The notes beneath the pieces were generated by a model. That model had not been told where the DNA came from, did no database searches, and saw only the letters and a program-made list of their open reading frames with translations. A program made the translations under genes and the position numbers. Positions 45,461 through 52,986 of a stretch of DNA of 64,000 bases are shown piece by piece; the stretch's first letter is position 1; every line of letters starts with the position of its first letter. The stretch is from the NCBI RefSeq assembly GCF_002850745.1, contig NZ_KZ559468.1, positions 62,001 to 126,000 of the forward strand, in the 5' to 3' direction. Source of the DNA: Nonomuraea indica. GTDB lineage: Bacteria > Actinomycetota > Actinomycetes > Streptosporangiales > Streptosporangiaceae.

Positions 45461-46614
45461 CCGACGCCACCACTCCAGGCCCCGCCGCCGCCGAGGCCGA
45501 GCCGGAGCCGGTGCCCAACCTGCCGGTGCGCCCGCCCGTGCCGCCCATGCTGGCCAGACCGGTCAAGGCGATGCCCAAGCAGGACGGCAACCTGATCTAC
45601 GAGCCGAAGTGGGACGGCTTCCGCTGCATCGTCTTCCGTGACGGCGACGAGGTCTACCTGGGCAGCCGCAACGAGCGGCCGTTCACCCGCTACTTCCCGG
45701 AGCTGGTCGAGGCCGTCCGCGCCGAGCTGCCCGACCGGGTGGTGATCGACGGCGAGATCGTGCTGCCGCGCGGTTCGCAGCTCGACTTCGAGGCGCTCCA
45801 GCAGCGCATCCACCCGGCCGCCTCGCGGGTGCGGATGCTGGCGGAGCAGACCCCGGCGTCGTTCGTCGCCTTCGACCTGCTGGCGCTCGGCTCCGAGTCC
45901 CTGATGGAGACGCCGTTCGCCGAGCGGCGCCGCCGGCTGGAGGGCCTCTTCGACGCCGCCGGCCGCTCGGTCCGGCTCACCCCGGTCACCCGCGACGACG
46001 GGCAGGCCGCCGAGTGGTTCGAGACGTTCGAGGGGGCCGGGCTCGACGGCATCATCGTCAAGCCGTCCGACCAGCCCTACGTGCCCGACAAACGCACCAT
46101 GTTCAAGGTCAAGCACGAGCGCACCGCCGACGTGGTGATCGCCGGCTACCGCGAGCACAAGACCGGCCCGATCGTCGGCTCCCTCCTGCTCGGCCTCTAC
46201 GGCCGCGACGGCATGCTGCACCACGTGGGCGTGGCCGCGTCGTTCCCGATGGCCCGCCGCGCCGAGCTGGTCGAGGAGCTGCGGCCCTACCTCGCCGAGC
46301 TGGGCGAGCACCCGTGGGGCCACTGGGCCGAGCAGGCCGCCGGCACCATCGGGCAGCCCGCGCCCGGCCCGGCGACGGGCGGGCAGCGGGTGCCCGGCGC
46401 GGTGTCGCGGTGGAACGCCAAGAAGGACCTGTCGTTCATCCCGCTGCGACCCGAGCTGGTGATCGAGGTGGCCTACGACCAGATGGAGGGCGACCGGTTC
46501 CGCCACACGGCGCAGTGGCGCCGCTGGCGGCCCGACCGCACCCCGCAGTCGTGCACGTACGAGCAGCTCGAACGGCCCGTCTCCTACGACCTGGACGACA
46601 TCCTCGCCCGCTGA
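45457..46614 (+). CDS. ATP-dependent DNA ligase (LigC/LigD ligase-domain type)
   Basis: A 385-residue ligase. The adenylated lysine is K51 in YEPKWDGFR (motif I), motif III is VIDGEIV and FVAFDLL, motif IV GLDGIIVKP and motif V MFKVKHERTADVVI. An OB-fold domain follows. It lacks the polymerase and nuclease domains of full LigD. With the separate polymerase at 37102 it could form a split NHEJ system, although LigC-type enzymes also act in base-excision repair. A loop of about 20 residues (GTIGQPAPGPATGGQRV) is inserted in the OB domain. Confidence 0.94.
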   Translation: MTDATTPGPAAAEAEPEPVPNLPVRPPVPPMLARPVKAMPKQDGNLIYEPKWDGFRCIVFRDGDEVYLGSRNERPFTRYFPELVEAVRAELPDRVVIDGEIVLPRGSQLDFEALQQRIHPAASRVRMLAEQTPASFVAFDLLALGSESLMETPFAERRRRLEGLFDAAGRSVRLTPVTRDDGQAAEWFETFEGAGLDGIIVKPSDQPYVPDKRTMFKVKHERTADVVIAGYREHKTGPIVGSLLLGLYGRDGMLHHVGVAASFPMARRAELVEELRPYLAELGEHPWGHWAEQAAGTIGQPAPGPATGGQRVPGAVSRWNAKKDLSFIPLRPELVIEVAYDQMEGDRFRHTAQWRRWRPDRTPQSCTYEQLERPVSYDLDDILAR

Positions 46615-46625
46615 CCCCCGCGGGG

Positions 46626-47975
46626 TCAGAGCTTGGCCAGCGCCTCGGTCACCAGGTCGCGGGCGTAGTCGTCGTCGCTCTCCTCGAGCACCCGCTCGGC
46701 CCCCCGCCTGGCCCGGTCGTCCCCGCGCTCGGCCAGGCCGCGGACGGCCTCGGCGACCGTGCGCAGGTCGGTGTCGTCCAGGCGGGCGGCCAGCGCCTCA
46801 CGGATGCGCGGGGTGTCGGCGTCGAGGGACGCCAGGCCCGACGTGGCCCAGTCGCGCACCTCGTCGTCGTCGTCCTCCGTCATCGAGACGAGCAGCTCCA
46901 GCCCGTCGGCGTGGTCCGCGGGAAGCACGTCGGCCAGCGCGATCGCGTCGGTCATCGTGCGCTTGTGCCCGGGACGGCCGATGAGGTCGAGCACCTGCGG
47001 CAGCGCCCGCGCGTCACCCTGGTGGCCGAGCGCCGCCAGCACCGAGCGGAGCACCTGCGGGTTGCTCTCGGTGGTGGCCATCCGCTGCAGCAGGGGCAGG
47101 GTGCGCTCCAGGTAGGGCTTGTCGCCCTCCCTCATCCCGAACTGCGCGATCGCGTCCACCCCGAACTCCCGCTCCCGGGCGTCCTCGCTCACGCACAGCC
47201 CGGCCAGCGCCTCGTAGGTCTCCTCGTCGGCCCGCTTGCCCAGCGCGTCGGCCACGATCCACCACGTCTCGGCGTCCTCGTCGATGTCACGGTGCGCCAG
47301 GGCCCGTGCCACCAGCTGCTCCACCGGCGGGCGGACGCCGGTGGCCTCCTCCAGCAGCGTCGCGACGGCGGCGTGGCCGCGCTGCGCCTGCACCTGCTCG
47401 GTCTCCGACCCGTCGGGGGAACGGCCCGCCACGGTGACCAGCTCGGTGCCGTCCTTGGCGAACTGGCGGCCCACGACGTACTCCCAGCCCTCCTGGCCGA
47501 TCTGGTCGAGCAGGGCGCTCTCCAGGTGCACGCCCACCCAGTCGGCGGCGATGTCGAGCGGGGTGTCGCCGTCGCCGTCGTACGTGCCGGCGTCGGCCCC
47601 GCTGTCCAGCAGCACCCGCACCACGCCCAGGGCCCCGCGCCGGGCCGCCAGCGTCAGAGGCGTGTCACCGTCGTCGTTCGCGGTGCCCACCTCCGCCCCC
47701 GCCTCCACGAGCAGCCGGGCCGCGTCGGCGTGGCCGTTGGCCGCCGCCCACAGCAACGCGGTCCAGCCGCCGGCCTCCCGGCCGTTCACGTCGGCGCCGG
47801 CGGCGAGCAGCGTCCGGATCACCTCCAGGCGGTCCCACGCGGCCGCCGCGCACAGCGGCAGTCCCTCCTCCTCGCCCTCGGCGATCCGATCGGGGTCGGC
47901 GCCCGCAGCGAGCAGCTCGCTGACGTCGTCCTGCTCGCCGTTCAACGCGGCCCGGTAGAGCTTGTCCTCATGCAT
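46626..47975 (-). CDS. ankyrin-repeat and HEAT-repeat protein
   Basis: A 449-residue cytosolic scaffold. Residues 1-150 hold four ankyrin repeats (GWTALLWAAANGHADAARLL; GDTPLTLAARRGALGVVRVL; GDTPLDIAADW). A linker of 60 residues leads to a HEAT/Armadillo-like region from about 215 to the end (VRDWATSGLASLDADTPRIR and similar pairs of helices). The combination suggests a protein-protein interaction platform. The ATG at 47975 is correct; the ATG four bases upstream is followed quickly by TGA. Partner unknown. Its stop lies 11 bp from the convergent ligase stop. Confidence 0.85.
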   Translation of the reverse strand: MHEDKLYRAALNGEQDDVSELLAAGADPDRIAEGEEEGLPLCAAAAWDRLEVIRTLLAAGADVNGREAGGWTALLWAAANGHADAARLLVEAGAEVGTANDDGDTPLTLAARRGALGVVRVLLDSGADAGTYDGDGDTPLDIAADWVGVHLESALLDQIGQEGWEYVVGRQFAKDGTELVTVAGRSPDGSETEQVQAQRGHAAVATLLEEATGVRPPVEQLVARALAHRDIDEDAETWWIVADALGKRADEETYEALAGLCVSEDAREREFGVDAIAQFGMREGDKPYLERTLPLLQRMATTESNPQVLRSVLAALGHQGDARALPQVLDLIGRPGHKRTMTDAIALADVLPADHADGLELLVSMTEDDDDEVRDWATSGLASLDADTPRIREALAARLDDTDLRTVAEAVRGLAERGDDRARRGAERVLEESDDDYARDLVTEALAKL

Positions 47976-48052
47976 GCATCGGACCCTAGCCGAGCTGCGC
48001 CCCTCCTACGGACTACGCCGCCGTCCGGGGAGGTTCCTCCTCCGGGAGGAGC

Positions 48053-48078
48053 CGTTTCGCCCCGAAACGCGATATGTT
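48053..48078 (+). promoter_or_regulatory. palindrome and -10 box of the DUF1707 gene
   Basis: CGTTTCG (48053-48059) and CGAAACG (48063-48069) form a 7-bp inverted repeat with a 3-nt centre, followed by TATGTT (48073-48078) exactly 6 nt before the ATG at 48085. The transcript would be leaderless and the palindrome would overlap the -35 region, an operator position. Confidence 0.55.
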
Positions 48079-48084
48079 GCGTTT

Positions 48085-48789
48085 ATGACTGACCCTGGTG
48101 GCGTCCGCGCGTCCGACGCCGAGCGTGAGGCCGTCGTCGAACGGCTTCGCGTGGCTTCCGTGGACGGCAGGCTCACCCTGGCCGAGCTGGCCGACCGCAC
48201 CGAGGCCGCCTACACCGCGACCACCCGCGCCGAACTGGCCGTGATCACCGAGGACCTGCCCGGCTCCGACGCCGTCCCCTCCGCCACCGCGCCCGCCCCC
48301 GCCAGGCCGCGTGACGGACGCAGGCGGCGGTGGTTCGTCGGCGTCATGGGCGACACCAAGAGACGCGGCACCTGGCGCGTCGACGAGGAACTCGGCGCGG
48401 TGGCCGTGATGGGCGACGTGGTGCTCGACCTGCGCGAGGCCGAGGTGCGCACGGACATGGTCGAGATCACGGCCGTGTCGGTGATGGGCGACGTGAAGAT
48501 CATCGTGCCGGACGGCGTCCACGTCGACCTCGACGGCATGGCCGTCATGGGCAGCAAACGGGTGGACGTGCAGGAGGCGCCGCGCGGGCAGAACGTGCCC
48601 GTCGTCCGCGTGCACGCCTACGCGGTGATGGGCGACGTCAAGGTGCTCGGCGACTCCCGGGCCGAGCCGCTGCGGCGGGGGCTGGCGGCCTGGCGCGAGC
48701 AGTGGAACCGCCTGCACGGCCTCCCGCACCAGCCCCACCGCCCGGTGACGGGCCCGCCCCCCGACGCCCTCCCGGGCCGCGACCACTGA
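48085..48789 (+). CDS. DUF1707 and LiaF-like cell-wall-stress domain protein
   Basis: A 234-residue protein. The N-terminal DUF1707 (SHOCT-like) domain is RASDAEREAVVERLRVASVD, then GRLTLAELADRTEAAYTATT. The C-terminal half has four turns of the motif VMGDxK/V (FVGVMGDTKR, AVMGDVVLDLR, SVMGDVKIIVP, AVMGDVKVLGD), the beta-helix-like LiaF/YvqF C-terminal domain. There is no membrane helix, so it acts in the cytosol or at the membrane face. Role unknown; DUF1707 proteins are abundant in actinomycetes. Confidence 0.88.
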   Translation: MTDPGGVRASDAEREAVVERLRVASVDGRLTLAELADRTEAAYTATTRAELAVITEDLPGSDAVPSATAPAPARPRDGRRRRWFVGVMGDTKRRGTWRVDEELGAVAVMGDVVLDLREAEVRTDMVEITAVSVMGDVKIIVPDGVHVDLDGMAVMGSKRVDVQEAPRGQNVPVVRVHAYAVMGDVKVLGDSRAEPLRRGLAAWREQWNRLHGLPHQPHRPVTGPPPDALPGRDH

Positions 48790-48914
48790 AACCTGCCGCG
48801 CCCCCGCGCCGGTGCGGCTGATCGGGCGCGCTGCCGGGCCCGGCGGTACGGCGGGCGGGTGTGGCGGGGCGGCGCGGAGCCGAACCGTCGTGCCGAGGAG
48901 GGGCCCGGCGGGGA

Positions 48915-49961
48915 TTACGACGCCGCGGCCGTGGCAGGGGCGTCCAGGGCCGCCTCGTAGCGCTCCAGGAGCACCTGGGCCAGCTCGGGGGCCGGGCCGA
49001 GCACATCGGCGACCACGTCGGCGCCCGCCTCCAGGGTCGCGCGGCGTACCTTGTCGGAGAAGTGGCCGGGCGCCAGCAGGTAGGGCGCGACGGCGACACG
49101 TGGCGCGCCCGCCGCGCGCAGCAGCGCGACCGCCTCCTCGGGCGCCGGCGCCGCCGCGGACGCGTACGCCACCGTCACGGCCCACCAGCCCGAACGGACC
49201 GCCCACGCGCGAGCCAGCGCCGCCACGACCGCGTTGGCGCGGGCGTCGCTCGACCCCGCCGACACCAGCACGATCGCCGTGTCCGGGTCTCCGGCCGGAA
49301 CGCCGGCCTCGGCCAGGCGCCGCTCCAGCGCCGCCGGCATCAGCGGGTGCGGCCCGAGCGTGGACCCGTAGCGGACGCGCAGCCGCGGGTCGCGCGCCCG
49401 CGCCTCGTGCAGCGCCGCGGGCAGGTCCACCCGCGAGTGGTACGCCTCGGTGAGCAGCAACGGCAGCACCACGGCCTCGCCCAGCCCGTGCAGGGCCTGA
49501 CCGAGGGACGGGGCGGCGTGGTCCAGGTAGGCGGTGCGCACCGGCAGGCCGGGCCTGGCCCGGCGCACCTCGTCCAGCAGCGCCTCCACCGTCGCGGCGG
49601 CCCGCGGGGCACGCGACCCGTGCGCCACCGCCACCAGCGGCACGCCGGCACCGCCCCCCACCCGCCCGCCACGGTCCGGGCCTCCACCCGCGGCACGCCT
49701 GACGCGGTCCGCGCCGACGGTCTCGGCAGGTGCGCTGCGGTCCGGGCCGACGGTCTCGGCACGCCTGACGGGGTCCACGCCCGCGATCTCGGCACGCCTG
49801 ACGGGGTCCGCGTGCGCGGTCTCGGCACGTGCGCTGCGGTCCGCGCCGACGGTCTCGGCAGGTGCGGTGCGGTCCGGGCCTGGGGTGGTGGAGGGTGGGC
49901 GGCCCGCCTCGTCTGCCAACGAGGCGGGCCGGACGCCGGGGACTACAGGTGAATGCCGCAT
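48915..49961 (-). CDS. sirohydrochlorin chelatase (CbiX/SirB-like) with repeat-bearing N-terminal extension
   Basis: A 348-residue frame. The last 242 residues are a two-lobe CbiX-type chelatase, with the metal-site histidines in VAVAHGSRAPRAA and LLAPGHFSDKVR, and LLLTEAYHSRVDLP between. It would insert iron (or cobalt) into sirohydrochlorin, making siroheme for the sulfite reductase encoded upstream. The first 100 residues are low-complexity with 11-residue repeats. The ATG at 49961 follows GGAAGG and overlaps the cysH end by 19 bp; GTG 49643 would give a normal-length enzyme without the repeats. Start uncertain, core assignment firm. Confidence 0.82.
   Translation of the reverse strand: MRHSPVVPGVRPASLADEAGRPPSTTPGPDRTAPAETVGADRSARAETAHADPVRRAEIAGVDPVRRAETVGPDRSAPAETVGADRVRRAAGGGPDRGGRVGGGAGVPLVAVAHGSRAPRAAATVEALLDEVRRARPGLPVRTAYLDHAAPSLGQALHGLGEAVVLPLLLTEAYHSRVDLPAALHEARARDPRLRVRYGSTLGPHPLMPAALERRLAEAGVPAGDPDTAIVLVSAGSSDARANAVVAALARAWAVRSGWWAVTVAYASAAAPAPEEAVALLRAAGAPRVAVAPYLLAPGHFSDKVRRATLEAGADVVADVLGPAPELAQVLLERYEAALDAPATAAAS
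49690..49877 (-). repeat. 33-bp tandem repeat, 5.7 copies, encoding 11-residue units
   Basis: On the minus strand the units read PDRTAPAETVG, ADRSARAETAH, ADPVRRAEIAG, VDPVRRAETVG, PDRSAPAETVG and a partial ADRVRRA. The period is exactly 33 bases and keeps the chelatase reading frame open. Confidence 0.85.
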
Positions 49962-50671
49962 TCGACCTTCCCCAGCCCCGCCCAGCGGCCGCTGCGCGGG
50001 TCCTCGCCGGGCGCCACCTGACGGGTGCAGGGGGCGCAGCCGATCGAGGGGTAGTTGTCGTAGTGCAACGGGTTGATCAGCACCCCGTTGTCGGCCATGT
50101 AGTTGTCGACGTCGTCCTGGGTCCAGCGGGCGATCGGGTTGACCTTGACCATCTGCCGCTTGGCGTCCCACTCGACGACCTTGGTGCCGGTCCGGGTGGG
50201 CGACTCGTCGCGGCGGATGCCGGAGATCCAGGCGAGGTAGGGCTCCAGCGCCCGGTTGAGCGGCTCGACCTTGCGCAGGTAGCAGCACAGGTCGGGGTTG
50301 CGGCCGAACAGGCGCGGCCCCAGGTCGCGTTCCTGTTCGGCCACCGTCCGCGACGGCTCCACGTTGATCACGTTGACGTCGTAGACCTGCTGCACCGCGT
50401 CGCGGGTGCCGATGGTCTCGGCGAAGTGGTAGCCCGTGTCGATGAACAGCACGTCCACCCCGGGCTTGACCCGGCTCACCAGGTCGATCAGCAGGGCGTC
50501 GCTCATGGAGGACGTCAGGCACAGCCGGTCGCCGAAGGTGGCCGCCGCCCAGCGGATGATGTCGCGGGCCGGTGCCTCCTCCAGGAACTCGGCGGCGGAC
50601 TCCACGATGTCCTGCAGGTCGAGAGTGCCGCGCTGCTGTCTCAGACCGACTTCGATGTCGACCAGCGTCAT
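49943..50671 (-). CDS. cysH: phosphoadenylyl/adenylyl-sulfate reductase
   Basis: A 242-residue assimilatory APS/PAPS reductase. LCLTSSMSDALLIDLV is the nucleotide-binding P-loop-like segment. The cysteine pairs CCYLRKVEPL and GCAPCTRQ coordinate a 4Fe-4S cluster and mark the APS-type enzyme, and the catalytic cysteine is in the C-terminal KVECGIHL. It reduces activated sulfate to sulfite for the adjacent sulfite reductase. ATG 50671 has GGAG 8 nt upstream and overlaps the stop of the small zinc-ribbon gene. Confidence 0.95.
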   Translation of the reverse strand: MTLVDIEVGLRQQRGTLDLQDIVESAAEFLEEAPARDIIRWAAATFGDRLCLTSSMSDALLIDLVSRVKPGVDVLFIDTGYHFAETIGTRDAVQQVYDVNVINVEPSRTVAEQERDLGPRLFGRNPDLCCYLRKVEPLNRALEPYLAWISGIRRDESPTRTGTKVVEWDAKRQMVKVNPIARWTQDDVDNYMADNGVLINPLHYDNYPSIGCAPCTRQVAPGEDPRSGRWAGLGKVECGIHL

Positions 50672-50886
50672 ATCTTCACTCCGATTCCGAGGAACTTCAG
50701 CTTGAAGGCGCGGGCGCAGGCCCGGCAGTACCACCCGCCGCCCGCGCCGTGACCGGCACCGTGACCGGCGGTGTGACCGGCGGTCTGCCCGGTGACGGGT
50801 CCGGCGGCGGCCGGTTCGCCCTCGTAGGGCTCCAGGTCCTCGTCGCCGCAGTAGGGGCAGTGGAACGGGACGGCTCGCGTGCTCAT
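50668..50886 (-). CDS. small zinc-ribbon protein of the sulfate-reduction operon
   Basis: A 72-residue protein with FHCPYCGDEDLEPYEGEP at the N-terminus and WYCRACARAFKLKFLG at the C-terminus, i.e. two CxxC pairs that probably bind zinc. Between them is a His/Gly stretch (TAGHTAGHGAGHGAGGG) that looks like a small repeat expansion. Genes of this type lie between sir and cysH in many actinomycetes; the role is unknown, possibly an electron-transfer or assembly factor. It overlaps both neighbours by ATGA, so all three are tightly coupled. Confidence 0.85.
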   Translation of the reverse strand: MSTRAVPFHCPYCGDEDLEPYEGEPAAAGPVTGQTAGHTAGHGAGHGAGGGWYCRACARAFKLKFLGIGVKI

Positions 50887-52556
50887 CGCAGGTCCGCCTC
50901 GTCCGCGCGCTGCACCCAGTCGGCGAAGGACTCGCCTTCCTTCTTCTGGCTCTCGTAGTGGGTGACGACCCGCTCCACGTAGTCGGGCAGCGCGGCGGCG
51001 GTCGTCTTCAGGCCGCGCACCTTGCGGCCGAAGCCCGCGTTGACGCCGAGCGAGCCGCCCAGGTGGATCTGGAAGCCCTCGACCTGCTCGCCGTTGTCGT
51101 CGACGACGAGCTGGCCCTTCAGGCCGATGTCGGCGACCTGGATGCGGGCGCAGGAGTTGGGGCAGCCGTTGACGTTGATCGTCAGCGGCTCCTTGAAGTC
51201 GGGCAGCCGCCGCTCCAGCTCGTCGATCAGGTCGGAGGCGGTGGCCTTGGTCTCGACGATGGCCAGCTTGCAGTATTCGATGCCGGTGCAGGCCATCGTC
51301 TGGCGGCGGAACGTGGACGGGTTGACCTGCAGGTCGTTGGCCTCCAGCTCGGCGACGAGCGAGTCGACCCGGTCGGGCGCCACGTCGAGGATGACCATCT
51401 TCTGCTCGACCGTGGTCCGGACCCGGTCGGAGCCGTGCCGCTCGGCGATGTCGGCGATCAGGTGCAGCCGGTCGCCGTCGAGGCGGCCGACCCGGGGCGC
51501 GAAGCCGACGTAGAAGTTGCCGTCCTGCTGCGGGAAGACGCCCACGTGGTCACGGCGGGAGCTGCGCGGCTCGGCCGGGGCCGGGCCGTCGGGCAGCGCC
51601 TCCTTGAGGTACTCGGTCTCCAGCACCTCGCGGAACTTCTCCACGCCCCAGTCGTTGACCAGGAACTTCAGCCGGGCCCGATGCCGCAGCCGCCGGTAGC
51701 CGTAGTCGCGGAAGATGCCGATCACGCCGCCGAAGACGTCCTCCACCTGGTCGGGCCGGACGAACACGCCGATCCGCTTGGCGAACATCGGGTTGGTGGA
51801 CAGGCCGCCGCCGACCCACAGGTCGTAGCCCTTCTCGCCGGTCGGCAGCTCCACGCCCACGAACGCCACGTCGTTGATCTCGTGCACGGTGCAGTGGGCC
51901 GGGCAGCCGCTGATCGCCGTCTTGAACTTGCGCGGCAGGTTGGAGTAGGCGGGGTCGCCGATGAAACGGTCGTGCACCAGGCGGATCTGCTCGGTGGCGT
52001 CGAGCACCTCCTCGGTGTCGATGCCGGCCAGCGGGCAGCCGAGGATCACGCGGGGGGTGTCGCCGCACGCCTCGGTGGTGGACAGGCCGACGGCCTCCAG
52101 CCGCTGCCAGATGTCGGGCACCGACTCGATCTCCACCCAGTGCAGCTGCACGTTCTGCCGGTCGGTCACGTCGGCCGTGCCCCTGGCGTACTCGTTGGAG
52201 ATGTCGGCGATGGTCCGCAGCTGCCGCAGGTCGAGCTGGCCGCCGTCGATCCGCACCCGCAGCATGAAGTAGCGGTCGTCGAGCTCCTCGGGGTCGAGGA
52301 TCGCCGTCTTGCCGCCGTCGATGCCGGGCTTGCGCTGGGTGTAGAGGCCGTACCACCGCATGCGGCCGCGCAGGTCGGCGGGGTCGATCGAGTCGAAGCC
52401 GCCCTTGGCGTAGACGTCGATGATGCGCTGACGGACGTTGAGCCCGTCGTCGTTCTTCTTGTTCTCTTCGTTCTTGTTGAGCGGCTCGCGGTAACCGAGA
52501 GCCCACTGACCCTCGCCGCGCGGGCGCTTGTGGTGCCGGCTGGCAGGAGTGCTCAT
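50883..52556 (-). CDS. sir: ferredoxin-dependent sulfite reductase
   Basis: A 557-residue siroheme and 4Fe-4S enzyme of the NirA/SirA group that reduces sulfite to sulfide with ferredoxin. Cluster cysteines are in MACTGIEYC and NGCPNSCARI. The segments GRMRWYGLYTQRKPG and TTEACGDTPRVI are where Mycobacterium NirA has its Tyr-Cys crosslink, and TSGC-like AISGCPAHC lies mid-protein. AAGGA is placed about 7 nt before the ATG. It is the first large gene of the operon, downstream of a leader peptide gene and two hairpins. Confidence 0.95.
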   Translation of the reverse strand: MSTPASRHHKRPRGEGQWALGYREPLNKNEENKKNDDGLNVRQRIIDVYAKGGFDSIDPADLRGRMRWYGLYTQRKPGIDGGKTAILDPEELDDRYFMLRVRIDGGQLDLRQLRTIADISNEYARGTADVTDRQNVQLHWVEIESVPDIWQRLEAVGLSTTEACGDTPRVILGCPLAGIDTEEVLDATEQIRLVHDRFIGDPAYSNLPRKFKTAISGCPAHCTVHEINDVAFVGVELPTGEKGYDLWVGGGLSTNPMFAKRIGVFVRPDQVEDVFGGVIGIFRDYGYRRLRHRARLKFLVNDWGVEKFREVLETEYLKEALPDGPAPAEPRSSRRDHVGVFPQQDGNFYVGFAPRVGRLDGDRLHLIADIAERHGSDRVRTTVEQKMVILDVAPDRVDSLVAELEANDLQVNPSTFRRQTMACTGIEYCKLAIVETKATASDLIDELERRLPDFKEPLTINVNGCPNSCARIQVADIGLKGQLVVDDNGEQVEGFQIHLGGSLGVNAGFGRKVRGLKTTAAALPDYVERVVTHYESQKKEGESFADWVQRADEADLR

Positions 52557-52594
52557 TGCGCGTCCTTCGGATCATGGGCGCGCGCAGGCTTCCT

Positions 52595-52617
52595 CCCGCC
52601 TCGACGTCGAGTGCGGG
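52595..52617 (-). other. strong hairpin between leader peptide and sir
   Basis: On the minus strand CCCGC, one unpaired base, then the palindrome CTCGACGTCGAG and GCGGG form a long stem. It lies about 40 nt upstream of the sir ATG and could be an attenuator controlled by leader-peptide translation. No U tract follows. Confidence 0.5.
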
Positions 52618-52664
52618 GGTGTCAGAAGAGGTGCGACGCGCTCAGGGATGACAAACGGGGTCGG

Positions 52665-52751
52665 TCAGCGGGCGTCGCGACAGATGGCGCTGCGGACACG
52701 CTGAAGGTCGACGTGGCGTCGACCGACGAGCATGGGGTCCGCTGGCAGCAT
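52665..52751 (-). CDS. cysteine-containing leader peptide of the sulfur-assimilation operon
   Basis: A 28-codon frame starts at ATG 52751 (an internal ATG at 52733 gives 22 residues) and encodes a basic peptide ending in RRHVDLQRVRSAICRDAR. The HVDLxRVxSAxC core is the pattern of the putative leader peptides that precede sulfur-metabolism genes in actinomycetes. It is leaderless: the -10 box ends 7 nt upstream. A 7-bp hairpin (GGTCGAC-GCCAC-GTCGACC, 52706-52724) lies within the frame. Ribosome stalling at the Arg/Cys codons could couple sir expression to cysteine supply. Confidence 0.72.
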   Translation of the reverse strand: MLPADPMLVGRRHVDLQRVRSAICRDAR

Positions 52752-52758
52752 GTCTATG

Positions 52759-52787
52759 AAGATACGCGAGCCGCCCGGGATGTCCAA
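52759..52787 (-). promoter_or_regulatory. sigma-70-type promoter of the leader-sir-cysH operon
   Basis: On the minus strand TTGGAC (52787-52782), a 17-bp spacer, then TATCTT (52764-52759). The predicted start falls at or next to the leader-peptide ATG at 52751. Confidence 0.75.
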
Positions 52788-52815
52788 CAAGGGGTCCAGA
52801 GTCTGGACACCGCCG

Positions 52816-52941
52816 TCATCCCTGGCGCGGCCAGTCGAGCGGCGACTCCCTGACCTCCGGCGTGCTCTGGTGCTGGCAGTCGCACCAGGAACCGCCGCGG
52901 CACTCCTCGTGCCGCCTGTCCTTGCAGGCGTCGCAGATCAC
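52816..52941 (-). CDS. very small cysteine-rich protein
   Basis: A 41-residue protein with five cysteines: VICDACKDRRHEECRGGSWC followed by DCQHQSTPEVRESPLDW. The CDAC...C...WCDCQH pattern recurs in small actinobacterial proteins and is likely zinc-binding. The GTG start has no clear Shine-Dalgarno sequence, but AATAAT (52948-52953, minus strand) lies exactly 6 nt upstream, one change from the TATAAT consensus. It is divergent from the gene at 52987. Confidence 0.68.
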   Translation of the reverse strand: MICDACKDRRHEECRGGSWCDCQHQSTPEVRESPLDWPRQG

Positions 52942-52974
52942 ATCTGCATTATTCCTCGTCGAACGGGGTTCGGT

Positions 52975-52980
52975 TAGGGT
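52975..52980 (+). promoter_or_regulatory. -10 box for leaderless TIGR03084-type gene
   Basis: TAGGGT lies exactly 6 nt before the GTG at 52987. The opposing box AATAAT for the small Cys-rich gene is 22 bp away. Confidence 0.55.
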
Positions 52981-52986
52981 GGCGGC

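Noticed and set aside
52557-52664. SAM or other sulfur riboswitch upstream of sir
   Set aside because: No conserved riboswitch core was recognised; the leader peptide and hairpins explain the region better.
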